This document shows, in pieces, positions 24,959-34,374 of a stretch of 64,000 bases of DNA. Below the pieces are notes generated by a model, which saw nothing but the letters and a program-made list of their open reading frames with translations, had not been told where the DNA came from and ran no database searches. The translations under genes and the position numbers were made by a program. The stretch comes from Neorhizobium alkalisoli (GTDB lineage: Bacteria; Pseudomonadota; Alphaproteobacteria; Rhizobiales; Rhizobiaceae). Within the stretch, counting starts at the first letter, position 1; each line of letters opens with the position of its first letter. The DNA is taken from contig NZ_PVBN01000015.1 of assembly GCF_002968635.1 (NCBI RefSeq), positions 62,001 to 126,000 on the forward strand, given 5' to 3'.

Positions 24959-26899
24959 ATGCTCGACCTCGGCTTTTCAATTGCCGGACTTATCGCGACC
25001 CGCCTTGCGCATGAGGCCGTGCCCCACATCGTTTTCACGCAATACGCTCTTCTGACCTCGGTGACACCCACAGGGTTCGTCGTCGGGCAGTTCTGGGCGG
25101 AGGATCACATGAATATCAACTACACGCTTGTCGATAACCAGAACTCCAACCTCGAAATCGTAGGTAATGAAATTCGCGTTGCCGGCGATCTGGCCGTTGG
25201 AACCTACACGCTCACCGTCACAGCAAGCAATGAAAGCGGCTGGTCTCACACCTTCACCCAGCCGCTTGCGGTCGAAGATCCCGTTCCCTCCTGGGTTCCT
25301 CTGGACGCTGCAGGTCAGGCGGTGCCATTCGTGCTGGAGGCTGCCAATAATCGCGGCTGGTACGACGGTATGTCCTATCCAACGGAGGCGGCGTTCCTTG
25401 CGGCTGCCGGTGTGGCCGGCAATTCGTCCGCCGGAGTTCGCAGGTTCGGCCCCTATGATGTGCCGGCTGCGGCCAACGAATTCCCCGGCGTCGCCGATCT
25501 TTCTGCCACCACGGCATTGACTGCAGTGGGTACAGGTTCTTCGATCGCTATCGTGGGGGGCGAACTCGAATTTACGTCCGGCGGCACCGGCGCGCGCTGG
25601 CGGTTCAGTCTGCCGCTCCAGAGGAAAACCTATCGCTGGCGCCTGAGGGGTCGTCTCGGCACCAACACGACGGGGCAGCAGAAGCCGGCATCCTCCATCA
25701 ATACCGGAATGACCGGCGGCATCTACCTTGCAACGCCAAATTTTTCCGGCGCAAACTCATTGCTTGAGGTGGTCGTGGCGGCCGGCAACGTGTCCCAACG
25801 CTATGGCGGGCTCTATCAGTCCAACTCGTCCACCGGAACATCCTATTTCAACAGCGCCTCTTTGACAGAGGTGAAGCCATTCTCGATCTTCAACCAGATG
25901 GAAGGTTCTGTTGGTCTGGAGGGTGTTGCCGATAGTTCCGGTACCGATCAGGTGCTGCTCGATATTTCGAATGCCCAAAGCGGGCAGAGTGGCGACAACG
26001 ACTTTATCCGCGTGACCCGGGTTGCAGCGACCGGCGTGATTTCCTGCGTGGTGCGGGCCAGCGCCACGGAAGTCTATAACCAAGCCATTGGCACGGTGGC
26101 GGCGGGAAGCCCGATCAAGATTGTGCTCGGTTGGAAAGATGATGACCTCAGTGTATGCCTGAACGGCAGCGCACCTTTCCAGAAAGCGTCGGCGACCGTT
26201 ATCCAGTCGCATTCGATCATGCGGTTTGGCGGCTCGCTCTCAGGCAATGTCTGGTCCGGGCTCCAGAGGGGTTATTATCTGCCTGCCAAGCAGCCAGACT
26301 GGTGGCTGCAGCACGCATCGTCCGGATTTGCCGCGACTGACATTTTTGCTGAAGGGGACAGCTATACCGCCGGCGCGGGCGGGGTCTCTTTGTCCGGCAC
26401 ACTTCGCACCGACACAGACAGAGCCGTGATCAATACGGCAGTTGGCGGGTCGACGCTTGCTGCGGCGAGAGACAGGCTAATCGCGGAACCGAACGCGCGT
26501 GGCAAGACGCTGGTCATCTGGGACGGCTCCGCAAACAGCTATGGTTCCGTCGCGGCGACCTGTGCCATTGTCGACCAGATCATTGCCTGGCATGGCGAAC
26601 CATCGAGGATTATCCTCTTGCCCAGTGTCGCCGTAGGACCGTCCGCATCCGGCGTAAAGTCGAGTTACACGCTCGATATGGAAGCGATCCGAGACTACAT
26701 CGCCACCAAGGGAGTCCATACCTCTGATACTGTACCGCTGATCAACGCCATTGCCACGGGTACGGCTCAAGACCTCTTGGACATTTCCGCCGGCGTCGTC
26801 TGCGCCTCGCTGCTGCAGGACACGGTACACTTGACCCAGGCGGCAATGGACGCTGTTGCGGATCAGGTCGCCAGCATCATCGCCATTAACGACCTCTAG
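24959..26899 (+). CDS. SGNH/GDSL hydrolase with N-terminal Ig-like and lectin-like domains
   Basis: The 646-residue protein has a cadherin/Ig-like N-terminus (FVVGQFWAEDHMNINYTLVD, then GTYTLTVTASNESGW), a central jelly-roll-like beta domain (about 180-440) and an SGNH hydrolase domain from about 465. GDSYTAGAGG gives block I (catalytic Ser), IWDGSANSY the Asn block and QDTVHLTQAA the Asp/His block. Such esterases remove acetyl groups from glycans. No signal peptide is visible at ATG 24959, unusual for an EPS-acting enzyme. A short upstream frame (24863-24951) ends just before it, so a longer broken form is possible. Confidence 0.82.
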   Translation: MLDLGFSIAGLIATRLAHEAVPHIVFTQYALLTSVTPTGFVVGQFWAEDHMNINYTLVDNQNSNLEIVGNEIRVAGDLAVGTYTLTVTASNESGWSHTFTQPLAVEDPVPSWVPLDAAGQAVPFVLEAANNRGWYDGMSYPTEAAFLAAAGVAGNSSAGVRRFGPYDVPAAANEFPGVADLSATTALTAVGTGSSIAIVGGELEFTSGGTGARWRFSLPLQRKTYRWRLRGRLGTNTTGQQKPASSINTGMTGGIYLATPNFSGANSLLEVVVAAGNVSQRYGGLYQSNSSTGTSYFNSASLTEVKPFSIFNQMEGSVGLEGVADSSGTDQVLLDISNAQSGQSGDNDFIRVTRVAATGVISCVVRASATEVYNQAIGTVAAGSPIKIVLGWKDDDLSVCLNGSAPFQKASATVIQSHSIMRFGGSLSGNVWSGLQRGYYLPAKQPDWWLQHASSGFAATDIFAEGDSYTAGAGGVSLSGTLRTDTDRAVINTAVGGSTLAAARDRLIAEPNARGKTLVIWDGSANSYGSVAATCAIVDQIIAWHGEPSRIILLPSVAVGPSASGVKSSYTLDMEAIRDYIATKGVHTSDTVPLINAIATGTAQDLLDISAGVVCASLLQDTVHLTQAAMDAVADQVASIIAINDL

Positions 26900-26908
26900 T
26901 GCCAAGGG

Positions 26909-26945
26909 AGGCAGATGCAGGCGCCGGTGCCTGCATCTGCCTTTG
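26909..26945. terminator. Strong bidirectional terminator
   Basis: AGGCAGATGCAGGC (26909-26922) and GCCTGCATCTGCCT (26929-26942) form a perfect 14-bp stem with a 6-base loop, followed by T-residues. It lies between the convergent SGNH hydrolase and glycosyltransferase genes. Confidence 0.75.
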
Positions 26946-27003
26946 CCGTAGGTTTGCGGTTCGATGCCGCAACGCGGTTCGCCGCCCAAGGGCTCTTCGG
27001 GAG

Positions 27004-27918
27004 CTACAATTTCAGATTTGTCAGCTTTGCAAGCTCGAGCCGCTTTTCTTCAGCTGTTGCGGATCCTTGCAGAACTCGGTCGAACTCCATCACCTTCGAT
27101 CCGACAAGGAAGCGATACCAGTATCCTTGCAAGAAATGATAGGCCAGCCCCTCCCTGCCATCCAGAAAGCCGAGTTGCCCGATGTAACGGAAAAGAAAGT
27201 AGCCGAGCGTTGAAACAGGGAAAGGAACGCGATTGTAGATCCGCTCTTTGATGAAGCGCTTCATGGACGCTTGAAGCGAAGAGCCATCGCTTGTCAGGTT
27301 CTGATCTTCGGCAAACAGGCCGTAACGTCGGTTGAGGACATCAACAGCCTCGCGGGTGGCATATTTGTTGTGCTTGTCGGTAAAGAAGCCGAGATCATTT
27401 AAGTTGTGATCGGAAAAAGGATTGTCGAAAAGTACGGTTCGCCCGCCCCAGACGATGATATGCTCGTCCATCCAGCGATCTTCGATCCGCCCCTGCCCTT
27501 TCCTCCAGATGCGGGTCAGGATCAGCGGATAACGCCCGCCGTGGCGGATCCAGCGCCCGAGAAAAATATGTTTGCGCTTCAGGTTGATGCCGGCCACGTC
27601 AGACCCGAGGGTTGGAAGCTTTTCCGCAATCTCGCGGGCGAGCTCTGGTTCGATCACCTCATCTGCATCGAGCCGCATGATCCAATCGGAGGAGATCGGT
27701 GCGTTGTCCAGCCCCCATTGGAATTGCTTGGAATAGTTCGTCCATGGGTTCGTCAGTACCGTCGCGCCTTTTGATCTGGCGATTTCTACGGTGTTATCGG
27801 TCGAAAAGGAATCTACAACGAAGACTTCCGAAGCGAAGGAAGAAACTGCTTCGATTGCGCGGCCGATATGCTGCGCTTCGTTGTGAGTTAAAATAAGGAC
27901 AGCGACGCGCGTCTTCAT
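27004..27918 (-). CDS. Family 2 glycosyltransferase (WaaE/KdtX-like)
   Basis: The 304-residue protein shows the GT2 A-fold: VLILTHNEAQHIGRAIEAV, VDSFSTDNTVEIARSKGA, WGLDNAPISSDWIMRLDADE with the DAD metal motif at about 84-86. The remainder (HKHNKYATREAVD; KERIYNRVPFP) fits the WaaE-type subfamily that adds sugars in lipopolysaccharide core or EPS. It is the last gene of the leftward operon, nine bases after the nitroreductase-like gene. Confidence 0.92.
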   Translation of the reverse strand: MKTRVAVLILTHNEAQHIGRAIEAVSSFASEVFVVDSFSTDNTVEIARSKGATVLTNPWTNYSKQFQWGLDNAPISSDWIMRLDADEVIEPELAREIAEKLPTLGSDVAGINLKRKHIFLGRWIRHGGRYPLILTRIWRKGQGRIEDRWMDEHIIVWGGRTVLFDNPFSDHNLNDLGFFTDKHNKYATREAVDVLNRRYGLFAEDQNLTSDGSSLQASMKRFIKERIYNRVPFPVSTLGYFLFRYIGQLGFLDGREGLAYHFLQGYWYRFLVGSKVMEFDRVLQGSATAEEKRLELAKLTNLKL

Positions 27919-27927
27919 GTTAGCCGA

Positions 27928-28893
27928 CTATCCCTGGATTGTCAGAATTTCACTGACCGACCGGCGTGGAGAACGCGCCGCCTTCAATGCTGTATTTGCT
28001 GGCATTCTCCCGACTGCAATCATCATGATCAGCACCTCTCCTTTACCGATGCCTCCCGCGGCTTTGATTTTGTCTTCAGTTTTATGGGTGATTGCCAAAT
28101 TCAGGGGGCACGAAACCAGCTCGTGCGCATGGCAGGCCAGTAGCAAGTTCATGCAAAAGAGAGCCCCGTCGATGTAAGGTTGATTGCGTTGTTGCGCACC
28201 ACCCCAGGCGGGAAGCTCCGATGCAATGACGAACAAGTTGCTGACATCGTCGGAAAACCCACCTGCGCCGGCTTGAAGGGCAAGCAGCTCTCTAATTTTA
28301 TCCTTGTCCCTGAAGAAATATGCTCGAGTGGCTTGTCTATTGCATTGCGACGGAGCCGTCTGAGCAACGCTCACTACGGTCGCGACCTCCTCATTAGACA
28401 GCGGACTGGGATCGAAGATGCGGCTGCTAAACCGCGAGGTGAGGAAATCGCTGCCTTTTTTCTCGCGACCCAACGTCATACCTTCAGCAAAGTGACGCAA
28501 TCCACCCTGGGAATGAACTTTGTCCCGATATCCTTGTACAAACCGCTCTACTTCGCCGACCAGTGGATCCGAGAAGCCGACCTGTTTGTGAAATTCAACG
28601 TAGGTTTCCAGCGTACCCAGCGCCATTTGAGCTGGTAGCTCAGAATAGGCGAGATCGTAGCGCCGAAGTGCGTCTAATATATATCGTATCTTCTGCCGCC
28701 CAAAACCGGGGCGCGTCCTTCCGACCGACAACCCCTTTTCCAAAGAATGAGTTTCGATAATCATTTTATAGTATAGGGAACGCTCCCGGTCCGCGAAAGG
28801 AGAAATACTGCAGTGACGGAAATATCTCCAACCATCCTGCAAAAATTGCGTCAAGAACCAGAGTGATCTTTTTACCTTCTCGACTATATTCAT
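27928..28893 (-). CDS. Nitroreductase-family protein in EPS operon
   Basis: The 321-residue protein has a nitroreductase-like flavoprotein fold in its C-terminal 190 residues: SDFLTSRFSSRIFDPSPLSNEEVATVVSVAQTAPSQCNRQATRAYFF, then a GGAQQRNQPYIDGALFCMNLLLACHAHELVSCPL helix and a C-terminal EVLIMMIAVGRMP strand. The first 120 residues (SLEKGLSVGRTRPGFGRQK) are an extra domain. Its substrate is unknown. It lies 29 bases after the acetyltransferase and 9 before the GT2 gene, fully within the operon, so it probably acts in EPS precursor or decoration chemistry. Confidence 0.85.
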   Translation of the reverse strand: MNIVEKVKRSLWFLTQFLQDGWRYFRHCSISPFADRERSLYYKMIIETHSLEKGLSVGRTRPGFGRQKIRYILDALRRYDLAYSELPAQMALGTLETYVEFHKQVGFSDPLVGEVERFVQGYRDKVHSQGGLRHFAEGMTLGREKKGSDFLTSRFSSRIFDPSPLSNEEVATVVSVAQTAPSQCNRQATRAYFFRDKDKIRELLALQAGAGGFSDDVSNLFVIASELPAWGGAQQRNQPYIDGALFCMNLLLACHAHELVSCPLNLAITHKTEDKIKAAGGIGKGEVLIMMIAVGRMPANTALKAARSPRRSVSEILTIQG

Positions 28894-28922
28894 AGCGATT
28901 CCAAACCATACCTACGAGGCAG

Positions 28923-29483
28923 CTACAAAACTTCTTTAATTGCTCTCGGTCTGACGGGCGCGCAAGGATGCCCTACGCAAACAAACCATGCCGGAAGACT
29001 CTTTGATACTAGGGAGCGAGTACCAATCACAGCGCCGGCGCCTATCGTGACACCTGGCATCAGCATGCTTTCAGCCGCAACCCAGCAGTGATCACCGATC
29101 GAGATTGGCTTCGTTATCAGCGGGCGCCTGAGTGAGGAAATGTCATGGGTGCCAGTACAGAGAAACGAACGTTGGCTGATTGCCACCTTTGAGCCAATTC
29201 TTATTTTATCCATGCTATAGCAATCAACACCGTCACCCAGGACTGAATATTGACCCATTTCAAGGTTCCAAGGGGCCCACACAGAACAAGACGGCGCTAC
29301 CCTGCATCCATTGCCAATTTTTGCACCAAAAGCACGTAGCAAAAATATTCGCCAAAAATTCATCAGCCCACGCGGCGTTGGCCGAAACAGAACTACCCAA
29401 ACAATCAACCACAATGCGCGCCGGATTTTTTGCGCTTTCGGGATCGTGTCGATGTAGCGATACTGGGAGAAGTCGTTACTCAT
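28923..29483 (-). CDS. WcaF-like left-handed beta-helix acetyltransferase
   Basis: The 186-residue protein matches colanic acid O-acetyltransferase WcaF: WRIFLLRAFGAKIGNGCRVAP, SVLGDGVDCYSMDKIRIGSKVAISQRSFLCTGTHD with the catalytic His, then hexapeptide repeats ISIGDHCWVAAESMLMPGVTIGAGAVIGTRSLV. It would acetylate a sugar of the repeat unit from acetyl-CoA. It overlaps the pyruvyl transferase gene by four bases (ATGA), so it is co-translated. Confidence 0.92.
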   Translation of the reverse strand: MSNDFSQYRYIDTIPKAQKIRRALWLIVWVVLFRPTPRGLMNFWRIFLLRAFGAKIGNGCRVAPSCSVWAPWNLEMGQYSVLGDGVDCYSMDKIRIGSKVAISQRSFLCTGTHDISSLRRPLITKPISIGDHCWVAAESMLMPGVTIGAGAVIGTRSLVSKSLPAWFVCVGHPCAPVRPRAIKEVL

Positions 29484-30676
29484 GAGATGCTCTCAAGCTG
29501 ATTTGCAAGGAAGCTGCGCCCCTGCTGCTGCATCTCCGCCAGCCGCGTTGACGTCTTGCGCCAATCGATATCTTCGCGGATACGAAGCCTTGCCGTCTCC
29601 AGGTCGCCGGCTTCGACAAACCGGTCCGACAAGTCGAGCTGCCGAAGCAGATTGCGGACCCGCTCATTCAGCCCGCTCTTCGCGCCGGGCAGCCCCACCG
29701 TCAGGAAAGGCTTGTTCTGCAGGATCGCGAGGACTGTGCCGTGGAAGGAGTTGGTGACCACAAAGGTAGAACGATCAATCATGGCAACCCAGCCGGAGGG
29801 TGAGGGAAAGACCGTCTCGCCAATTTCCCGCCAACGACGGTGGGTGTTGTAGGGCGATACAACGGGTGCCGCCTTTTCCTGCGAGATCATTTCCGCCACT
29901 TGGCGGATACCGTCACCGGTGCGCAGCGCGTAGCAGAAGACATGTCCCTGTCCAACGGGTTCTGCGCGCTGGATCAGTTTGGAAAAGTCACCAAGCAGGA
30001 TCGCCGGATCGGGTACGCATTCGGCCTTGCGGGCGGTGATGCGTTCGACAATCTCGACGCCGCTCTCTTCTCGGACCGAGAGCCCGTCTATACCCGACAC
30101 GAAGCGCCTGACCTCGTTGTCAAACGCCGGATCAAGGCTGCCCTTGCCGAAACTCGGAGCATAGGAAACGTGGCGAGCCTTGGCCGCATCTCTCATGGCC
30201 AGGAAGTACACCGGATCAAGCCCCTTCTGAGATGAAGGATTCCAGATCTGATCGCTGCCACAGACAAGCATATCGAAGCTCCCGGCCTGTGTGGCGAAAA
30301 AGGCCTCGACATCCGCCTGCGTGAAAAGACGTGGACCTGCGACGCCCAGCGCGTCCCGACGGAAATTCTCGAACTGCTCGGCCTGAAGGCGGCTTCCGAA
30401 AAGCCGACGTTGAAGTGTCGACAGCCGAAGATAAGCGACCTTCAGGTTACGGCGGAAAGCAGATGGGCTCAGCAGGCGCTCGAAATCCCCTCCTTCTTCG
30501 ACATAGCGGGGATGATAATTTACGAATTCGGCCTGATGGCCTTGCTCGATAAGCCACTGGCGCAAACCGTAGGCCTGCATCAGCGCGCCGAAATTCTCCG
30601 AAAAGTGATAGGTCAATATACCGATACGCTTCGACGTCACGCAGGAAACTCCATCTGCCAAAGTAGGTCTATTCAT
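29480..30676 (-). CDS. Polysaccharide pyruvyl transferase family protein
   Basis: The 398-residue protein has the pyruvyl transferase family outline: N-terminal RIGILTYHFSENFGALMQAYGLRQWL, a VCGSDQIWNPSSQKGLDPVYFLAM segment, the DGLSVREESGVEIVERI stretch and the TFVVTNSFHGTVLAILQNKPFLTVG motif with the characteristic SFHG. It transfers pyruvate from PEP to a sugar to form a ketal. The in-frame ATG 30676 overlaps the preceding glycosyltransferase stop by eight bases; upstream frame residues are shadow. It feeds directly into the acetyltransferase gene. Confidence 0.92.
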   Translation of the reverse strand: MNRPTLADGVSCVTSKRIGILTYHFSENFGALMQAYGLRQWLIEQGHQAEFVNYHPRYVEEGGDFERLLSPSAFRRNLKVAYLRLSTLQRRLFGSRLQAEQFENFRRDALGVAGPRLFTQADVEAFFATQAGSFDMLVCGSDQIWNPSSQKGLDPVYFLAMRDAAKARHVSYAPSFGKGSLDPAFDNEVRRFVSGIDGLSVREESGVEIVERITARKAECVPDPAILLGDFSKLIQRAEPVGQGHVFCYALRTGDGIRQVAEMISQEKAAPVVSPYNTHRRWREIGETVFPSPSGWVAMIDRSTFVVTNSFHGTVLAILQNKPFLTVGLPGAKSGLNERVRNLLRQLDLSDRFVEAGDLETARLRIREDIDWRKTSTRLAEMQQQGRSFLANQLESIS

Positions 30677-31829
30677 TTGAGGTAGCGCCTCGCCGCAGGC
30701 AGTCCGCGTAAAGGCCGAGCAAGGACTGAGCCACCTTTTCCCTCGAATATTCACGCGCCACGACGGCGACTGCGCGCTCGCCCATTTCGGCGCGATCGGC
30801 AGCGTCCAGGCGATCGGCCGCAAGCAGGCTCTCACCGATTTCGTCCGCCGTCCGGCCGGTCCTGATCGCAGCACCGCTGCCAAAACCGATTGGGAGGTTG
30901 CACTCGGGAGTCATGATCGACGGCAAACCCGCGCTCCATGCCTCCAGAATGGCCATGGGCAATCCTTCGCTCTTGGAGGGCAGAACGAAAAACGTGGCCG
31001 AAGAAAGGGATCGGCGCTTGTCCTCGCCATATTGCGGACCGGCAAAAAGCGCGTTGCCGAACTCTGTTTCCAGCTCCCCGATACGGGTTTCAAATCCCTC
31101 AAGCCCGTCATTCCAGCCGCAAAAGACAAGAGCGGAACGGTCCTTGAAGGCCGAATTCTTGCGGCAGAGATCAGCCCAGGCATCCGCCAGTTCCAGGCAC
31201 CCCTTCTTTTCATGGATCCGTCCAAAAAAGAGATAGACGTTCCGGCCGTCAAAGGACTGTCTCCACCAGGCGGGCTTCTCCTCCGCCCGAACGAATGGGG
31301 GCACGTAATTGGGAATCTCGGCAACGACCTGATCCGTCCGATAGGGAGCGATGTCGCTTCGCTCTTTCTCCGTCAGGATCTGGAACGCCCCGGCACTTTT
31401 CAGGAATCGGTTCTGATAAAGCCAGGAGACCAATTTCTTCAGGGGCGATGAGCGGGACATGATCCACGGCTCGAGCATTCCATGCGGGGTCACCACATAC
31501 GGCTTGCGCGTAAGCTTCGACCAGATCAGCACCGCCAGACAAGGAAATTGCCAAAGCCCATGGATATGGACGATATCGGCACCCGAGCGCATCAGTGATC
31601 TCAGGAGGTCAAGGGACAGCGCATAACGTCCGAACGGCAGGCGCCGGTGAAGTCGGACATCGAGCGCGCCCCAGGATTGCAGATCGGCTGCATCGTGCGG
31701 ACTGTGCAAGGCCTTCACGGTCACCGTCACCTCGGCACTGCCGGCTATCGAAAGCGCCTGGAGGCGCACAGCCTCGGACACTCCGCCGCCCGCCCGAGAC
31801 AGGGTCGTGGTTACGATAGCCAGCTTCAT
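30669..31829 (-). CDS. Family 4 glycosyltransferase
   Basis: The 386-residue GT-B enzyme has an N-terminal acceptor domain (TTTLSRAGGGVSEAVRLQALS, VHIHGLWQFPCLAVLIWSKLTRKPYVVTPHGMLEPW) and the C-terminal nucleotide-sugar site (FFGRIHEKKGCLELADAW, ATFFVLPSKSEGLPMAILEAWSAGLPSIMT; E-x7-E pattern). The sugar is probably mannose or a related hexose, unproven. It overlaps the polymerase gene upstream by four bases (ATGA). Confidence 0.92.
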   Translation of the reverse strand: MKLAIVTTTLSRAGGGVSEAVRLQALSIAGSAEVTVTVKALHSPHDAADLQSWGALDVRLHRRLPFGRYALSLDLLRSLMRSGADIVHIHGLWQFPCLAVLIWSKLTRKPYVVTPHGMLEPWIMSRSSPLKKLVSWLYQNRFLKSAGAFQILTEKERSDIAPYRTDQVVAEIPNYVPPFVRAEEKPAWWRQSFDGRNVYLFFGRIHEKKGCLELADAWADLCRKNSAFKDRSALVFCGWNDGLEGFETRIGELETEFGNALFAGPQYGEDKRRSLSSATFFVLPSKSEGLPMAILEAWSAGLPSIMTPECNLPIGFGSGAAIRTGRTADEIGESLLAADRLDAADRAEMGERAVAVVAREYSREKVAQSLLGLYADCLRRGATSNE

Positions 31830-33199
31830 CTTTTCCCCTCTGCCAGGGCCGCAAACGGTCTCATTGCCCTGGATGGGCGTGCGAGAAGGCGTAGATAGAT
31901 CGCTAGGAAGATGAGCGTCAGGAAAATGAGAGGTGCATTTGCACCGATCGGGCCGCGAACGATGATCGGCGTCGCCGAAATGATGATGAACTCCCGGATC
32001 GAAAACCCATTCAGGAGCAGCTTCCTGTTGTGCAGGAAACGCAGGTAAAGCGCGCTGAACAACAAACCGAAGACCACCACTCCAACGAGACCGAAATCCG
32101 CGTAAAACTCTCCGCCAAAGAAAAGCGACAGGTTTTCGGTACCCGCCACCTTCATGGCCACGAGCTCGTCGCCCATCTGCAGAGCCAGCAACTGGGATTT
32201 ACCCGTCCAGATCGAACGCGGTACGAAGAACAGCAATGCGCCCAGCACGCGGTTCCCATAGCTGAAGCCCATATCGCCGATAAACTTCATCTCGTAGAGA
32301 AGCAGGTCGAAAATATCGACATACGGGAGCCGGAAGAAGTCTTCCTTGACATCTATATTACCGATTGCTTCAAAAATGCTGGTTCCGAAGCGGCTGGTCA
32401 AACTGGTGATCGGCAATACGACAAGCATCCCGAACAGGCAGGCGAAGTAGAACGGCATGGCTCCCAGCCGTCCCTTCAACAACAGCAGCATGACCGGCAT
32501 CCACGACTGGATCAGAAAGTAGCGAGGCGTATTGAAAGGGTTCTGCGCAACAAGCAGCAGGGCGAGAGAACATCCCAGGATTGCGAACCCGGAGAAGCCC
32601 GGCGATCGACCATTCTGCCGTCCGCGCATCACAACAGCGGTTATGAAGAAGGTTGATATCAGCAGCGACGCGAGCGCGAAAATGCGAAGCAGAGAGACAC
32701 TGTCGGCGTCTCTCTCCGAGCGCGAGGCAAGAACGTTGCCTATCCCACCTGAGAAAACGACAAAGGCAACAAACGAAAGCAGGACCACGCCAAAAAGCGG
32801 AACAAGCATCCCGCTATCGATCACATAGTTGGCCACATTGGGCCTGGAAGGCTTCGCGTCCCGCGCCATCCACAACCCTGCCACCGTTGCCGAAAGGGCG
32901 AAGAGGAAAGTGACCGCCGCCGCCGTGTAGATCTCGCCATCGGTGAAGTAGATGCCGAAGACAGGCCCCCCCTTCCGGAAATAATTGTCGGACAAGGTCT
33001 GGATCGGGCCGATAACGAAGAAGATGAAATAGACGAACCAGAACATATCCGCAGCGGTCAGATAGCGGTTTTTGATCCGGTAGACATTGAAGATGCAGAG
33101 AAGGAAGGTCGGCAGCGTCAGCAGAACCGTGTCGACGTCTCCGACCGCGAACGAGTTGATCGCCCAGAGAAAGATATAGATCGAAACGCGGGTGAACAT
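31826..33199 (-). CDS. Wzy-like polysaccharide polymerase
   Basis: The 457-residue protein has about 12 membrane helices (MFTRVSIYIFLWAINSFAV, LLTLPTFLLCIFNVYR, MFWFVYFIFFVIGPI, and more) with a large hydrophilic loop in the second half. That topology, the lack of a sequence signature and the place between glycosyltransferase and flippase genes fit an EPS repeat-unit polymerase. Start ATG 33199 lies 2 bases after the preceding stop. Confidence 0.82.
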   Translation of the reverse strand: MFTRVSIYIFLWAINSFAVGDVDTVLLTLPTFLLCIFNVYRIKNRYLTAADMFWFVYFIFFVIGPIQTLSDNYFRKGGPVFGIYFTDGEIYTAAAVTFLFALSATVAGLWMARDAKPSRPNVANYVIDSGMLVPLFGVVLLSFVAFVVFSGGIGNVLASRSERDADSVSLLRIFALASLLISTFFITAVVMRGRQNGRSPGFSGFAILGCSLALLLVAQNPFNTPRYFLIQSWMPVMLLLLKGRLGAMPFYFACLFGMLVVLPITSLTSRFGTSIFEAIGNIDVKEDFFRLPYVDIFDLLLYEMKFIGDMGFSYGNRVLGALLFFVPRSIWTGKSQLLALQMGDELVAMKVAGTENLSLFFGGEFYADFGLVGVVVFGLLFSALYLRFLHNRKLLLNGFSIREFIIISATPIIVRGPIGANAPLIFLTLIFLAIYLRLLARPSRAMRPFAALAEGKR

Positions 33200-33201
33200 G
33201 C

Positions 33202-34374
33202 CTAGCGCTCCGTCAGCTTCAATGCGGCGGCAGCAAACTGTTCGGTATCGCCGAGCTTCGCGAATCCCCTCGCTTCCAGCGCCTGTGCCGACCACAATTG
33301 CTTGTCTTCGCTGAGGACCTTCATGAAGAAAGCAAGCCCGACCGGGTTATCGGGCTCGAAGACGAAACCATTGACGGCATTGCGTACAAGGTTGTCACGC
33401 GCGCCACAGACATCCGACAGCAGCACCGGCAGTCCCATGGCCTGCGCCTCAATCACCACATTGCCGAACTGTTCTTCGGTGCTCGGCAGTATCAGAGCGA
33501 GCGTCGTCGCCAGCATCCTCGCAATGCCGTCGGTCTGGAGGAAGCCGTGGAAAACGACGTGATCGGCGATCTGCAGCGCCTCCACTTTTTCGCGCAGTTC
33601 TTTTTCCAGCGGCCCCGACCCGCAAAGGTGGAGAGGACGCGGGTTCGAGGCCATCTTCCGGTAAAGGCCATAGGCATTGAGCGCCATCGCCAGGTTCTTC
33701 TTCGGAACGAAGCGGGCAACGATCGTGAAATGCCGCTCTTCAAACGGCACACCCTCAGGCGCCGCCGGCGCGCCGGCCATCCGGCGGATGCGCTCCACGG
33801 ACAGGGAATTGTATTCGGTCGCAATCCGGCTCTCCGGAATGCTCAGGAAACGCATGTAGTCGCGCGAGCGCCTGCCCGAGGCGATGGCGCCTTGATAAGG
33901 GAGGAAAAACAGCTGCTTGAACGCTTCTTTCCAGACCGTCCGCTTCAGATCGTCGAATTTCGAGCAGCCCATGACATAGACGCGCCTGCCCATTGCACGC
34001 AGGGCGAGACCGGCGAGGAATATCGCCATCTTGTCGTAGTTGCAGAGAAAGACATCGGATACGCCTTCCTGTCGGCAGGTCGCGACGATGCGACGCGCAA
34101 TAACAAACGGCGAGACAGCTCGCCAACCCTTTCCCGGAAAGAGCGTTATCTTGCGGAAGTGGCTGCCACTTTCGCTGTTCCAGGCGTATTCTTCGCTCGA
34201 TGAAAAGAGCTCTATGCCAATGACCTTGCGGGCCGGAGCGGTAGCAGCGGCCCTGGCCACCGCGTCACAACGGTCAGCGTGCATTGGGCCAAAATTATCC
34301 CAGACGAAGGCCAGCGATCCGGCCGATCGGGAAGTCGTCGTCATTGGTGTCGCAGCAATGGTTTCCTGCGTCAT
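33202..34374 (-). CDS. Family 4 glycosyltransferase
   Basis: The 390-residue GT-B protein has FVWDNFGPMHADRCDAVARAA near the N-terminus and the C-terminal donor site FTIVARFVPKKNLAMALNAYGLY, LHLCGSGPLEKELREKVEALQ, VVFHGFLQTD, ALILPSTEEQFGNVVIEAQAMGLPVLLSDVCGA. Start ATG 34374 overlaps the flippase stop (ATGA). Donor and acceptor are not known; it belongs to the repeat-unit assembly set. Confidence 0.9.
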   Translation of the reverse strand: MTQETIAATPMTTTSRSAGSLAFVWDNFGPMHADRCDAVARAAATAPARKVIGIELFSSSEEYAWNSESGSHFRKITLFPGKGWRAVSPFVIARRIVATCRQEGVSDVFLCNYDKMAIFLAGLALRAMGRRVYVMGCSKFDDLKRTVWKEAFKQLFFLPYQGAIASGRRSRDYMRFLSIPESRIATEYNSLSVERIRRMAGAPAAPEGVPFEERHFTIVARFVPKKNLAMALNAYGLYRKMASNPRPLHLCGSGPLEKELREKVEALQIADHVVFHGFLQTDGIARMLATTLALILPSTEEQFGNVVIEAQAMGLPVLLSDVCGARDNLVRNAVNGFVFEPDNPVGLAFFMKVLSEDKQLWSAQALEARGFAKLGDTEQFAAAALKLTER

